Assembly: GCF_047654805.1 (NCBI RefSeq)
Contig: NZ_JASGIV010000001.1
Location: forward strand, 3,596,001 to 3,660,000
Direction: 5' to 3'
Source of the DNA: Pelomonas sp047654805
GTDB lineage: Bacteria; Pseudomonadota; Gammaproteobacteria; Burkholderiales; Burkholderiaceae_C
Length of the DNA: 64,000 nucleotides
Position numbers and translations under genes: made by a program. Of this stretch, positions 32,282 through 41,087 are shown in pieces; positions within the stretch are counted from its first letter, which is position 1, and each line of letters begins with the position of its first letter. Below the pieces are notes generated by a model. The model worked only from the letters and a program-made list of their open reading frames with translations. It was not told the DNA's origin and searched no databases.

Positions 32282-34089
32282 TGGCGCGTCTGCTCGCGCT
32301 GCTGTTCGCGGCGCTGCTGAGCGCCTGCGCTACCCAGACCCCGCCGCCAGCCGCCGCGCCGGCCCCCGACATCCCTGCCGACGCGCCCGCCGTCTACAGC
32401 CTGGACATCCGCGTCGACGATGACCGCGACGGCAGCCTGCGCGCGCTGCTGCAGCAGAACCTAGACCTCGCCCGCTACCGAGCCAGCGAGGCCGCACTGA
32501 GCCGCGTCGAGCTGGCGCGGCTGGCGGCGGCCGCACCGTCGCAGGCGCAGGCGCTGCTGGAAACCGAAGGCCACTTCAACGCCACCGCCGAGGTGGAGCG
32601 CGACGCCGAGGACGGTACTCGCCTGCGACTTAATGTCCATCCGGGGCCGCTCACCCGCGTGGGTAAGCTGGAGCTGGAGTTCACCGAGGGTTTGGCCGAA
32701 GACGATGCCAAGGCCTTGCGCGAAGTCCTGCGCGGGCTGTGGCCGCTGAAGAGCGGCAGCGCGTTCACTCAGTCGCAATGGGCCGCTGGCAAGAGCGAGC
32801 TGCTGCTGCGCGCGCGCACCGGCGGCTTCCCGCTGGCGCGCTGGGCCGACACCGCAGCCCGCGTCGACCCTGACGAGCACAGCGCCGAGCTCCGCCTCGT
32901 GCTGGCCAGCGGCAACCGCGCCCGGCTCGGCACTCTGCACATCGAAGGACTCAAGCGCCAGGACCGCCGGACCATCGAACGCCTGGCCGGCTTCGACAAC
33001 GGCGACGCCTACACCGAGCAAAAGCTGGCCGAATTCCAGGAGCGCCTGGCCAAGACCCAGCTCTTCGATGCCGTGCGCGTGCAGTTGCAGTCCGAGACCC
33101 TGGACCCGGATGGCAGCAACCCCGTGCTGGTCACAGTCACCGAGTCGGCGCTGCAGCAGGCCACCGTCGCGGTTGGCTACCACAGCAACACCGGCCAGAG
33201 CATCAGCGTCGAGCACCTGCACCGTCGCCCCTTCGACCTCCCCGTGCGCGCGCGCACCAAGCTTCAGCTCAGCCGTGACCTGCGCGGTGCCGAGCTAGAA
33301 CTCAGCTCGCATCCCCAGCCCGACCTGCACCGCAACATCGCCGCGATGCAGTTCGAGCAGGACCGCTCGGGCGATACCGTCGCCACCAACCTGGGCCTGC
33401 GGCTGGGTCGGCTGTACGAATCGACCAACGACGAGCGGCTCAGCTACGTCGAGCTGCTGCGCGCCCGTGAAACCACGGGCGCGCAGGTCAACACCAATCT
33501 CGCCCTCTCCATCAATCAGCAGTGGATACGCCGCCGCCTGGACAGCACCCTGCTGCCCACCGACGGCCACCAGGCCCTGGCCCTGGTCGGCCTGGGTTAT
33601 GCGAAGGGCGGCGGCACCGACGACAGCGGCCCCTTCGGCCGCATGCAGCTCAAGCTGGGCGTCTATAAGCCGCTCGGTGCCAGTTGGTACGGTTCGGCGC
33701 GCGCCGAGGTGGCGCAGGTGGTTGCGCACGACCGCGTGGGCGTACCCGAGAAGCTACTCTTCCTGGCCGGCGGTGACGAGTCGGTGCGAGGCTACGCCTA
33801 CCGGAGCCTCGGCGTGGAACGCAACGGCCTGACTGTGGGTGGCCGCGTGCTGGCCACCGGCAGCCTCGAGGTGGCGCGCCCCTTCACGATGAGCATGCCC
33901 AGCCTCTGGGGCGCGCTCTTCATCGACGCCGGCAACGCCGCCTCGCGCTGGGCCGACTACCGCCCCGTCGTCGGCTACGGCGCCGGTGTACGCTGGCGCA
34001 GCCCCGTCGGCCCGCTGCGCGTTGATCTCGCTCGCGCGCAGGAGACCGGCAAGTGGCGGTTGCACTTTTCAGTGGGGATCGCCCTGTGA
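32281..34089 (+). CDS. tamA: Outer-membrane assembly protein TamA (Omp85/BamA-like)
   Basis: TamA, with TamB, inserts autotransporters and other proteins into the outer membrane and helps lipid traffic. The 602-residue protein has three POTRA-like repeats (about 40-290; LRLNVHPGPLTRVGKLELEF, RARLGTLHIEGLKRQDRRTIERLAGFDNGDAYTEQKL). A C-terminal beta-barrel of Omp85 type follows, with the signature GGDESVRGYAYRSLGVERN and GALFIDAGNAA...GYGAGVRWRSPVGPLRVDLA. Unusually, the N-terminus reads LLALLFAALLSACATQ, a lipobox (LSAC). It is coupled to the VWA gene upstream and tamB downstream by overlapping stops and starts. Confidence 0.92.
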   Translation: MARLLALLFAALLSACATQTPPPAAAPAPDIPADAPAVYSLDIRVDDDRDGSLRALLQQNLDLARYRASEAALSRVELARLAAAAPSQAQALLETEGHFNATAEVERDAEDGTRLRLNVHPGPLTRVGKLELEFTEGLAEDDAKALREVLRGLWPLKSGSAFTQSQWAAGKSELLLRARTGGFPLARWADTAARVDPDEHSAELRLVLASGNRARLGTLHIEGLKRQDRRTIERLAGFDNGDAYTEQKLAEFQERLAKTQLFDAVRVQLQSETLDPDGSNPVLVTVTESALQQATVAVGYHSNTGQSISVEHLHRRPFDLPVRARTKLQLSRDLRGAELELSSHPQPDLHRNIAAMQFEQDRSGDTVATNLGLRLGRLYESTNDERLSYVELLRARETTGAQVNTNLALSINQQWIRRRLDSTLLPTDGHQALALVGLGYAKGGGTDDSGPFGRMQLKLGVYKPLGASWYGSARAEVAQVVAHDRVGVPEKLLFLAGGDESVRGYAYRSLGVERNGLTVGGRVLATGSLEVARPFTMSMPSLWGALFIDAGNAASRWADYRPVVGYGAGVRWRSPVGPLRVDLARAQETGKWRLHFSVGIAL

Positions 34090-37000
34090 GGCGCAGCCTT
34101 CGCGTCCTGCGCGCCGGCCTGATCGTGCTGGCCCTGGTGCTGGTGCTGCTGGCCGGTTTCGTCGCGTGGCTGCTGCATCGTCCTGCCGGCGGTGCATGGC
34201 TGCTAGCCCACCTGCCCGGCGTACAGATCGAGGCTCCCGAGGGCTCGTTGATGGGCGACTTCAGCGCCCGCCGCCTGCTGCTGAGCTGGGCCGGCGGCGA
34301 GGCCGAATTGCGTGGCCTGCGCTGGCAGGGCCTGGGGCTCAATGCCAGCGACGGCCTGCTGCTGGCACGCGAGCTGGCCATCGACGAGATCAACATCCGC
34401 AGCCAGTCCAGCGACACGCCGCTCGCCGCACCGCCCGACTTGACACTGCCGCTGGGTGTAAACATCGCCAGTTTGCGCGTGGGCCGACTGAGCTGGTCTC
34501 CGCAGCAGACGCCGCTGCTGGACCTGGAAGCCCAGCTCGATCTGCCCCGACGCGGCACACACCACGTCCAGATCAAGGCCGCGCGCTGGCAACACCTGAC
34601 ACTCGCCGGTGAGGCCCGCATCGGAAGCGCCGCGCCGCTGCAGACCGACGCGGCGTTGCGCGTGGCGCAGGCCGAGGCGACCGAGCTGCCGTGGAGGGCG
34701 GTCGCCGCCGTCACAGGCCCGCTGGCCCGGCTCAAGGCGAAGGCTGAACTGGAAGCAGCCCACCAGACGCTGAAGGCTGACGGCGAGATCCAGCCTTTCG
34801 CGCCCTGGCCCGTCAATGCGCTGCAACTGCAGGCTGACCGGCTGGACCTGGCAGCCCTCGCACCCGGCTTGCCGCGCACGGCGCTGAGCGGCACGGCACG
34901 ACTCAAGGCGCCGGCCCTGAATGCCGAGGCCACGCTGCAGGCCGAGTTGCGCAACGGCGCCGCCGGCCGCTGGGATCAAGGCGCACTGCCAGTCAACCGC
35001 CTGGTGCTGGCATTGGCCGGCCGCCCCGACCAGCCCACCAGCCTGCGCCTCACGGCCCTGGATGCCGAGCTGACCGGCGGCGCGCGCGTGCAGGGCAAGG
35101 GGCAGCACGAGGCAGACGGGCGCTGGCAGCTCGACGCGCGCGTGCAAGGACTGCGTCCCGAGACGCTGGACGCGCGCGCCACGCCGGCCCGCCTGGACGG
35201 TCCGTTCAGCCTGGCCGGCAGCAAGACCGGCCCGCTCAGCGCCCGGCTCGATCTCGGCGGCACGCTGGAGAGGCGGCCGCTTCGCATCAAGGCCCAGGTC
35301 CAGGGCGAGGGCAGCCAATGGCGGATCGAGGAGGCCCGCCTCACCAGCGGCGACGCGACGCTGCAGGTCAGCGGCCGCGTCGACACGACTGGCACCGCGC
35401 AGTTCACGGCCCAGGTGCGCCAGTTCGACCCTCACCTGCTGTGGCGCGGTGCGCCGGGCTCCGCCTGGGCCAGGCTGCCCGGCCCGACGCGTCTGAACGC
35501 CGATGCAGATGCCGGCGTACGCGGCAGGACGCTGGCCGCGCTCACCGGCAGCGTCGACGTCCGACTGCTGCCCGGCCAGTTTTCCGGCCTCGTCCTTGAC
35601 GGTCACGCCACGCTGAAGCGTGAGCGCGCGAACGACGCCGCAGTGTTTGATGTGGACCTTCGCCTCGGCGGCAGCCGCGTGCAGGCTGGCGGCCAAGCCC
35701 GGCCCGAAGCCGTCTCCGGCACCGCCACGCTGAAGGCTGGCGCGTTGGCGGAGCTGAATCCGCTGCTGGCCCTTTTCGGCCAGCCGCCCGTCGCCGGCCA
35801 GGGCGATGCCGATGGCAGCTTCCAGCTCATCCGCGGCGTCAAGAGCTGGGAAGCTGGTGGCAGCGGACGGCTGACGCTGGTCTCGGCACGCGCCCAGGGC
35901 GTCTCCGTCGCCAGTGCCAAGGCGCGCTGGGAACTGCCGCTGCCCGGCGCAGACGGCGATGGCCCGGTCGCGTTCTCGCTGGACGTCGGCCAGCTGCGTC
36001 ACCCACAGGCCCAGTTCACCAGCCTGAAGCTCGATCTGCAGGGGCGGCGCAGCTCGCATGAGCTGAAGGCCCAGCTGAACGGCAGGATTGCGCGCGATGC
36101 GCAAGACCTGACTCTCGATGCCCAGTTGCAGGCCCACGGCCGCTGGGACGCCCAGGGCTGGGCGGGCCGCATCGCCCGAATCGCCGTCGGCCCGCTACGG
36201 CCCAACACGCCAGCGTTGCTGGCTGCCAGCGACATCGGCCTGCGCTGGGCCAGCGACGGCCCTCGCCTGCAAGCCGAGCCGGGCCGCGCCGAGATCGGCG
36301 GCGCCTTCGTGCGCTGGCAGACACTGAGCTGGACTGGCGGCGAGCACCCCGTGGCCCGCGCGGATCTGCAGCTGGAAGACCTGGCCGTGGCTCCGCTGCT
36401 GGCGCGCTGGCAGCCCGACTTCGGTTGGAGCGGTGACCTGCGCATGACTGGCCGTGCCAGCCTGCTGCTGAACGAGCGCATGACGGCCGAGCTGCTCATC
36501 GAACGCCAGGGCGGTGACCTGCGCGTGACCGACGAATTCGGCCAGCGGGCACTGGGCCTGACCGACCTGCGCCTGGCGGTCAACGTACAGGATGGCATCT
36601 GGCGCTTCGCACAGGGCATCGCCGGCAAGGAGCTGGGCAGCTTCGGCGGCGCGCTGGCGCTGCGGCCCGCCCAAATGTGGCCTGACGCATCGACACCGCT
36701 GGAAGGCGTACTGCAGGCCAATGTCGCCGACCTCGGCACCTGGGGCAGTTGGGTGCCGGCCGGCTGGCGCCTGGGCGGGCGCGCGGCAGCCACGCTGCTG
36801 CTCGCCGGCCGCGTGGGCGCCCCCGACCTGACCGGCCGCGCCGAGGGCGAGAACATCGCGCTGCGCCATCTGCTGTACGGCGTGGACGTGACCGAGGGCC
36901 GCTTCACGTTGGACCTCAAGGGCCAGCACGCCGAGCTCTCGAAGCTGGAGGCCCGCGGCGGCGACGGCTGGCTGCGCGCAAGCGGCAGCGCCGAACTGGG

Positions 37001-37976
37001 CGCCCAGCCCAGCGCCCACATCCGGCTGACGGCCGACAAGCTGCGCGTGCTGTCGCGCGTGGACCGTCGCGTCGTCGCCAGCGGCGAAGCCACGCTGGGC
37101 CTTGATGTCAAGGGCCTGAAGGTTGACGGCAAGCTGCGTGCCGACGAAGGCCTGTTTGACTTCAGCCGCAGTGATGCACCGGCGCTGGCAGACGACGTGA
37201 CTGTGGTGCGCGGCGCGCGTGGCGAAGGCGACGGCGCACCCGTCGCGCCACCCGCACCCAAAGCTGTGCGCAACAGCAGCGTCAACATCGCGCTGGATTT
37301 CGGCCGCGACTTCAAGGTGCGTGGCCGCGGCCTGGCGACGACTCTGCGCGGCCAGCTCCAGCTCAGCCAGAACAACGGCCCGCTGCGCATGACAGGCAAC
37401 CTCACCGCCGACGGTGGCCAGTACGCGGCCTACGGCCAGAAGCTGGACATAGAGCGCGGTGACATCCGCTTCAGCGGCGCCTACGACAACCCGGCGCTGG
37501 ATCTGCTGGCCGTTCGCCCCAACCTCGACGTGCGCGTCGGAGTCTCAGTCGGCGGCACGGCATTGGCTCCGCGCGTGAGCCTGTATTCCCAGCCGGAAAT
37601 GAGCGATACCGACAAGCTCTCCTGGCTGCTGCTGGGCCGCGGCCCCGATGGCCTGGGGCGCACGGACACCGCGCTGCTGCAGCGTGCCGCACTGGCCCTG
37701 CTCAGCGGCGAGGGCGAAGGTCCCACGGGCAAGGTGCTGCGCAACCTCGGCCTGGACGAACTCTCGCTGGCGCAAAGCGACGACGACACCCGCGCCACCA
37801 TCGTGCGCCTGGGCAAGCAGCTCTCCAGGCGCTGGTACGTGGGTTACGAGCGCAGCCTGAACGCGACGACGGGGTCGTGGCAGCTCATCTACCGCATCGC
37901 GCAGCGCTTCACGCTGCGTGCCCAAGGCGGCGACGACAACGCCCTGGACCTGATTTGGCAATGGAAATGGGATTGA
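34086..37976 (+). CDS. tamB: Translocation/assembly module protein TamB
   Basis: TamB is a long periplasm-spanning AsmA-like protein that works with TamA. The 1296-residue protein has an N-terminal membrane anchor (LRAGLIVLALVLVLLAGFVAWLL) and long amphipathic beta repeats. The conserved TamB C-terminal domain is visible (ARGLATTLRGQLQLSQNNGPLRMTGNLTADGGQYAAYGQKLDIERGDIRFSGAYDNPALDL, ending RFTLRAQGGDDNALDLIWQWKWD). The GTG at 34086 overlaps the tamA TGA (GTGA); an upstream in-frame GTG at 34053 lies inside tamA. Protein is about the usual length (1250-1300). Confidence 0.93.
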   Translation: MRRSLRVLRAGLIVLALVLVLLAGFVAWLLHRPAGGAWLLAHLPGVQIEAPEGSLMGDFSARRLLLSWAGGEAELRGLRWQGLGLNASDGLLLARELAIDEINIRSQSSDTPLAAPPDLTLPLGVNIASLRVGRLSWSPQQTPLLDLEAQLDLPRRGTHHVQIKAARWQHLTLAGEARIGSAAPLQTDAALRVAQAEATELPWRAVAAVTGPLARLKAKAELEAAHQTLKADGEIQPFAPWPVNALQLQADRLDLAALAPGLPRTALSGTARLKAPALNAEATLQAELRNGAAGRWDQGALPVNRLVLALAGRPDQPTSLRLTALDAELTGGARVQGKGQHEADGRWQLDARVQGLRPETLDARATPARLDGPFSLAGSKTGPLSARLDLGGTLERRPLRIKAQVQGEGSQWRIEEARLTSGDATLQVSGRVDTTGTAQFTAQVRQFDPHLLWRGAPGSAWARLPGPTRLNADADAGVRGRTLAALTGSVDVRLLPGQFSGLVLDGHATLKRERANDAAVFDVDLRLGGSRVQAGGQARPEAVSGTATLKAGALAELNPLLALFGQPPVAGQGDADGSFQLIRGVKSWEAGGSGRLTLVSARAQGVSVASAKARWELPLPGADGDGPVAFSLDVGQLRHPQAQFTSLKLDLQGRRSSHELKAQLNGRIARDAQDLTLDAQLQAHGRWDAQGWAGRIARIAVGPLRPNTPALLAASDIGLRWASDGPRLQAEPGRAEIGGAFVRWQTLSWTGGEHPVARADLQLEDLAVAPLLARWQPDFGWSGDLRMTGRASLLLNERMTAELLIERQGGDLRVTDEFGQRALGLTDLRLAVNVQDGIWRFAQGIAGKELGSFGGALALRPAQMWPDASTPLEGVLQANVADLGTWGSWVPAGWRLGGRAAATLLLAGRVGAPDLTGRAEGENIALRHLLYGVDVTEGRFTLDLKGQHAELSKLEARGGDGWLRASGSAELGAQPSAHIRLTADKLRVLSRVDRRVVASGEATLGLDVKGLKVDGKLRADEGLFDFSRSDAPALADDVTVVRGARGEGDGAPVAPPAPKAVRNSSVNIALDFGRDFKVRGRGLATTLRGQLQLSQNNGPLRMTGNLTADGGQYAAYGQKLDIERGDIRFSGAYDNPALDLLAVRPNLDVRVGVSVGGTALAPRVSLYSQPEMSDTDKLSWLLLGRGPDGLGRTDTALLQRAALALLSGEGEGPTGKVLRNLGLDELSLAQSDDDTRATIVRLGKQLSRRWYVGYERSLNATTGSWQLIYRIAQRFTLRAQGGDDNALDLIWQWKWD

Positions 37977-38351
37977 GCTGGCACCGCGCCGAGCCATTCA
38001 GACGCAGCAGCGGCAATCGGAGGCCATGGGGCCACGCAACGCCCATGGCATAACAACGACCGACGACAACGCATGCGTGCTGTCTGAGGCGGTATGGCAG
38101 ACGCACTGAGGAAGACATGTTGCGGCAGCGCTGCGGGCGACTCCCCGGTACGCCGGCCCTGATGTCACGCCATCTGTAGGACGACGCCGCCTTGTGAAAG
38201 CCTGCACCCTCAGTGCGCGCCAGCCCCCTCCTACACGCGGACGCGATGACCGGGCCCCGCGCCGTCCCGACCCGCCTACACGAAACCCGGCACGCAACGC
38301 CCAAAGTTGGATCAACAGCCCCGCGCTGCCTGACCCCGATGGAGGTTCATC
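37977..38351. other. Gene-poor gap of 375 bases after tamB
   Basis: No convincing gene. A stem GCCATGGG / CCCATGGC (38023-38049, loop 11) occurs after tamB but lacks a U-tract. A 20-codon frame at 38117-38179 follows GAGGAAG closely and may be chance. The last bases carry GGAGG before the ATG at 38352. Promoters for the small-gene run may lie here. Confidence 0.5.
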
Positions 38352-38666
38352 ATGACCCAGTTCCGGCCCCTCATCCAGGAATACGCCGAGCCCCCCGTGG
38401 CGGCAGAACTTCTGCCTGCACATGCGCCCAGGACCACGCTGGCGGAGGCCAGGTCCGCCGCGGTCGGGCCTACCCATCTGCTGCACTTCGAGCCATTGGG
38501 CACCATCGGCGCTGGGCTGGACATTCCCTGTGACCCACAGGGCCGCGTTGGCATCGATGCGCTGGGCGAACGGCTGCGCAACGACTACTTCTTCGCGCGC
38601 ACGCTGATCGGCCGCCTGTTCGCACGGCCGACCGTACGAGCCGCCCTGCCGCTGATGCACGCCTGA
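38352..38666 (+). CDS. Hypothetical small protein 1 of the FlgH-containing run
   Basis: The 104-residue product (MTQFRPLIQEYAEPPVAAELLPAHAP...GIDALGERLRNDYFFARTLIGRLFARPTVRAALPLMHA) has a GGAGG ribosome site seven bases before the ATG. It has no membrane segment or known domain. The C-terminal half looks helical with an NDYFFARTLIGRLF amphipathic stretch. It opens a series of short plus-strand genes spaced 78-132 bases apart. Function unknown. Confidence 0.6.
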   Translation: MTQFRPLIQEYAEPPVAAELLPAHAPRTTLAEARSAAVGPTHLLHFEPLGTIGAGLDIPCDPQGRVGIDALGERLRNDYFFARTLIGRLFARPTVRAALPLMHA

Positions 38667-38744
38667 CGGAACCGGCGCTGTCCTACAGCCCCGGCGCGAC
38701 GCGCCCGACAAGTCCTGTCACATCAATCTCCGAGGATGTCGGCC

Positions 38745-39095
38745 ATGTCGAATGCCGCCCCGCCTTCACCCCCAGCCTCGTCCGCGCCGCTGCTGCCGGT
38801 AGCTGACGACCAGCACATCGCCGCAGAGCTGGACGTCGCACTGAGCACACCGCTGACGCTGGTCGTCAACGCCCAGCTCGAAGTCGCAGGCGCCGAGCAA
38901 AGCAGCGTGGACCTGGCCCTGGTCATTCCACGCTCGCAATGTCGCGGCGAACGCCCGCACCTGACGGCTCTGCTGGAGGCTGCCCAGGCAGCCGTCGCAC
39001 GCGCCACCCGGGGCGGCACCCGCCACCAGCCGCGCCGCGTACTGACACGTGTAGCCGGCCAGCCCCATCTGATCCCGCTGTTCGAACCGGCCTGA
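38745..39095 (+). CDS. Hypothetical small protein 2 of the FlgH-containing run
   Basis: The 116-residue product starts MSNAAPPSPPASSAPLLPVADDQHIAAEL, with a disordered Pro/Ser/Ala N-terminus. The rest is probably a small alpha/beta fold (STPLTLVVNAQLEVAGAEQSSVDLALVIPRSQCRGERPHLTALLEAAQAAVARA). The second ATG is preferred because GAGGA sits at a suitable distance. No family is recognised. Confidence 0.55.
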   Translation: MSNAAPPSPPASSAPLLPVADDQHIAAELDVALSTPLTLVVNAQLEVAGAEQSSVDLALVIPRSQCRGERPHLTALLEAAQAAVARATRGGTRHQPRRVLTRVAGQPHLIPLFEPA

Positions 39096-39227
39096 GCGCC
39101 GCCACCGCCGCCTGGGTGATGCAGTTCACCCAGCACAGCCCAAAGCTGGTCAACGGCCGCGTTATCGGCCGAACTCCGTGGCATCTGCAGGCCAAGAATT
39201 TCCTCACCACTTCAGGAGATTCCAGCC

Positions 39228-39392
39228 ATGATGCAGATCAAGCCCCCCACCGCCACGAACCCGCTGGCCACCACGTCGCAGCCGGCTAGGCCGACCCCCG
39301 CCAACGACAAGCCCGGCGAGTTCTCGCAGCTGCTGAAGTCCGCGCAAGCCAGCACGCCGCCCACCCCCTCGACCTCCCACGGCCAGGGCTGA
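39228..39392 (+). CDS. 54-residue protein with a FliK-like FSQLL segment
   Basis: ATG at 39228 with CAGGAG ten bases upstream begins a 54-residue frame ending TGA at 39390-39392. The product is Pro/Thr/Ala rich (MMQIKPPTATNPLATTSQPA...) with one hydrophobic patch, GEFSQLLKSAQA. Such patches stand at the N-terminus of flagellar hook-length and export proteins, but this is too short to assert homology. The next gene starts four bases after its stop. Confidence 0.5.
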   Translation: MMQIKPPTATNPLATTSQPARPTPANDKPGEFSQLLKSAQASTPPTPSTSHGQG

Positions 39393-39396
39393 GGCC

Positions 39397-39726
39397 ATGC
39401 CGACGCTTGCAACGCTGACCGGTGGCGACCTCCCGGCCGATACCAGCGCACGCCGTGCGACGGCTGCCGCGCCGGCCCGGCGGGGCTGCGTCCAACCGCT
39501 GGGCAAGGCGTCGGTCTCCATTCCATCCATCGGCGTCACCGTGAGCTTCACGCCACAGGCACTGAAGGCGGTGGCCGGCCTCGCCCACACCGCCGTCAAA
39601 CTGGGCACCGGCGGCGCTGAGCTCATTGGCGATGCAGCCCAAGCCGCCTCCGATGCTGTGGGCACCGTGGCGGACAGCGGTGTCAAGGCCGCGATCGTTG
39701 GCGGTGCGCTGCTGGGCCTGCTGTGA
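39397..39726 (+). CDS. Hypothetical small protein with hydrophobic C-terminus
   Basis: The 109-residue product begins MPTLATLTGGDLPADTSARR and carries an Ala/Val/Gly-rich tail, SFTPQALKAVAGLAHTAVKLGTGGAELIGDAAQAASDAVGTVADSGVKAAIVGGALLGLL. The tail could be a membrane-inserting or tail-anchored helix. It has no recognised domain. Its TGA overlaps the ATG of the lipoprotein gene that follows (TGATG), so the two are coupled. Confidence 0.55.
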   Translation: MPTLATLTGGDLPADTSARRATAAAPARRGCVQPLGKASVSIPSIGVTVSFTPQALKAVAGLAHTAVKLGTGGAELIGDAAQAASDAVGTVADSGVKAAIVGGALLGLL

Positions 39727-40259
39727 TGCCCGCCGTGCACTGCTTCAAGCCCGCGGTGCTGCTCGCCGCAACGCTGCTACTCGGAGGCTGCTCCACGCTA
39801 GCGCCGATGGCGACCTGGGAGCTTCTCAAGCTCGGCAGCAACGCCGCCATGGCTTCCCAGACACCCAAGCCCATCAACACCGTCCATCACGGCGATGCGC
39901 CGGTGAAGGATGTCTGCGTCGAATACAACCGCGACATGCCACTGGACGAGCTCGTGCCGGCGCTGCAGGCCGAGCTCAAGACCCAGGGCGTGGACAGCCG
40001 GGTCTACGACGTCGGCTCCGGGCAGCTCGCCTGCGCCTACTGGCTTCGTTATGCCGGCAGCATTGAATGGGCTGTACCGCCGCTCGGCCAAGAGCACCGC
40101 GCCTACCTGAGCGCCGCCGCCCTGAGCCTGCACCGCGCCGACGGCCGGCTGCTGTCCAGCAGCGCCTATGCCGGCGACTCGGGCCTGGGCCGCTGGGCCA
40201 GCACGCGCAAGAAGATCGCCCCGGTCGTCAAGGCGCTGATCACCGGCTTCGAAACCTGA
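39726..40259 (+). CDS. Lipoprotein of unknown function
   Basis: The 177-residue protein has a lipoprotein signal (LLAATLLLGGCSTLAPM, lipidated Cys in GGCS). A soluble domain follows with KDVCVEYNRDMPLDELVPALQAELKTQGVDSRVYDVGSGQLACAYWLRYAGSIEWAVPPLGQEHRAYLSAAALSLHRADG. A C-C pair in the body may form a disulfide. The W-x-x-Y...YL...A/L pattern recalls Sbal_3080-type lipoproteins, which I give only as a possibility. It is coupled to the small gene upstream and precedes the FlgH-like gene by 12 bases. Confidence 0.65.
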   Translation: MPAVHCFKPAVLLAATLLLGGCSTLAPMATWELLKLGSNAAMASQTPKPINTVHHGDAPVKDVCVEYNRDMPLDELVPALQAELKTQGVDSRVYDVGSGQLACAYWLRYAGSIEWAVPPLGQEHRAYLSAAALSLHRADGRLLSSSAYAGDSGLGRWASTRKKIAPVVKALITGFET

Positions 40260-40271
40260 GCCTTCAATCCC

Positions 40272-40967
40272 ATGACCAAACCGACTCTTCGCGTCCTTGG
40301 CGCCGCCGTGCTCTGCACCCTGCTCGCCGCCTGCGCATCCGCACCGCCCAGCATCGTCAACGGCCCGCTGATTGCAGCACCGCAGCCGGCGCCCATGTTC
40401 CTGGAGCAGCCCCGCACAGGCGCCATCTTCCAGCCGCACATGGGCAACACGACGCTGTTCTCCAGCGAGCGACGGCCCCGCGCCATCGGCGACACGATGA
40501 AGGTCGACATCGCCGAAAACATCCGCGCCATCCAGAAGCAAAGTGGCGAGACCAGCCGCGAAAGCAAGCTGGCCGCGAAGGGCCCCGGCGGTGCGAAAGC
40601 CGGAACTGCACTGGCGTCGCTGATCAACGTCGACGCGAGTGCCTCCGGCAGCGATTCCTTCAAGGGCTCGGGCAATGCCGAGACCTCCAACAGCTTCAAC
40701 GCCCAATTGGCCGTCACCGTCATCAACGTGCTGCCCAACGGCAACCTTTTGGTGGCCGGCGAACGCAGCATGGGCCTGAACGGCGGCGTCAGCACGCTGC
40801 GTTTCTCGGGCATCGTCAATCCACGCGACATCGGCCCCGGCAACGTCGTGGCGTCGCGCGACGTCGTCAACGCCAGCCTGGAGAACGCTGCCCGCGGCGA
40901 CGTCTCGGACGCGGCTTCGCGGAGCTGGCTGCAGCGGGTGCTGGCGCGCAGCCTCTCGATCTGGTGA
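40272..40967 (+). CDS. FlgH-family L-ring lipoprotein, outside any flagellar cluster
   Basis: FlgH forms the outer-membrane L ring of the flagellar basal body. The 231-residue protein has a lipobox (TLLAACAS), TTLFSSERRPRAIGDTMKVDIAENIRA, FKGSGNAETSNSFNAQLAVTVINVLPNGNLLVAGERSMGLNGG, RFSGIVNPRDIGPGNVVASRDVVNASLENAARGDV and a SWLQRVLARSLSIW end. All are family landmarks. No flgI, flgG or flgJ lies nearby, so it may be a paralogue used by another envelope structure or a displaced copy. I give no gene symbol for that reason. It follows the lipoprotein gene closely. Confidence 0.85.
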   Translation: MTKPTLRVLGAAVLCTLLAACASAPPSIVNGPLIAAPQPAPMFLEQPRTGAIFQPHMGNTTLFSSERRPRAIGDTMKVDIAENIRAIQKQSGETSRESKLAAKGPGGAKAGTALASLINVDASASGSDSFKGSGNAETSNSFNAQLAVTVINVLPNGNLLVAGERSMGLNGGVSTLRFSGIVNPRDIGPGNVVASRDVVNASLENAARGDVSDAASRSWLQRVLARSLSIW

Positions 40968-41087
40968 GTCAAGCCGGTTAGCCGGGCGCCCGACCGCCCA
41001 TCTCCATCGATCGCCCTCACGCGACTCCGCCTACAAACCGAAGCCGCCGGGACGCGTGCGCCTGCCCGGCCGAAGAGAAGATCCGCG

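Noticed and set aside
34203..36137. Long minus-strand open frame across tamB
   Set aside because: Opposite the coupled tamA-tamB pair; GC bias alone explains the length.
38117..38179. 20-codon frame in the gap after tamB
   Set aside because: A GAGGAAG lies upstream but very close to the ATG, and the gap has no other support, so it is mentioned only with the gap.
38939..39289. Plus-strand frame spanning two small genes in the FlgH run
   Set aside because: It overlaps the better-supported 116- and 54-residue genes, lacks a ribosome site at its start and has no recognised features.
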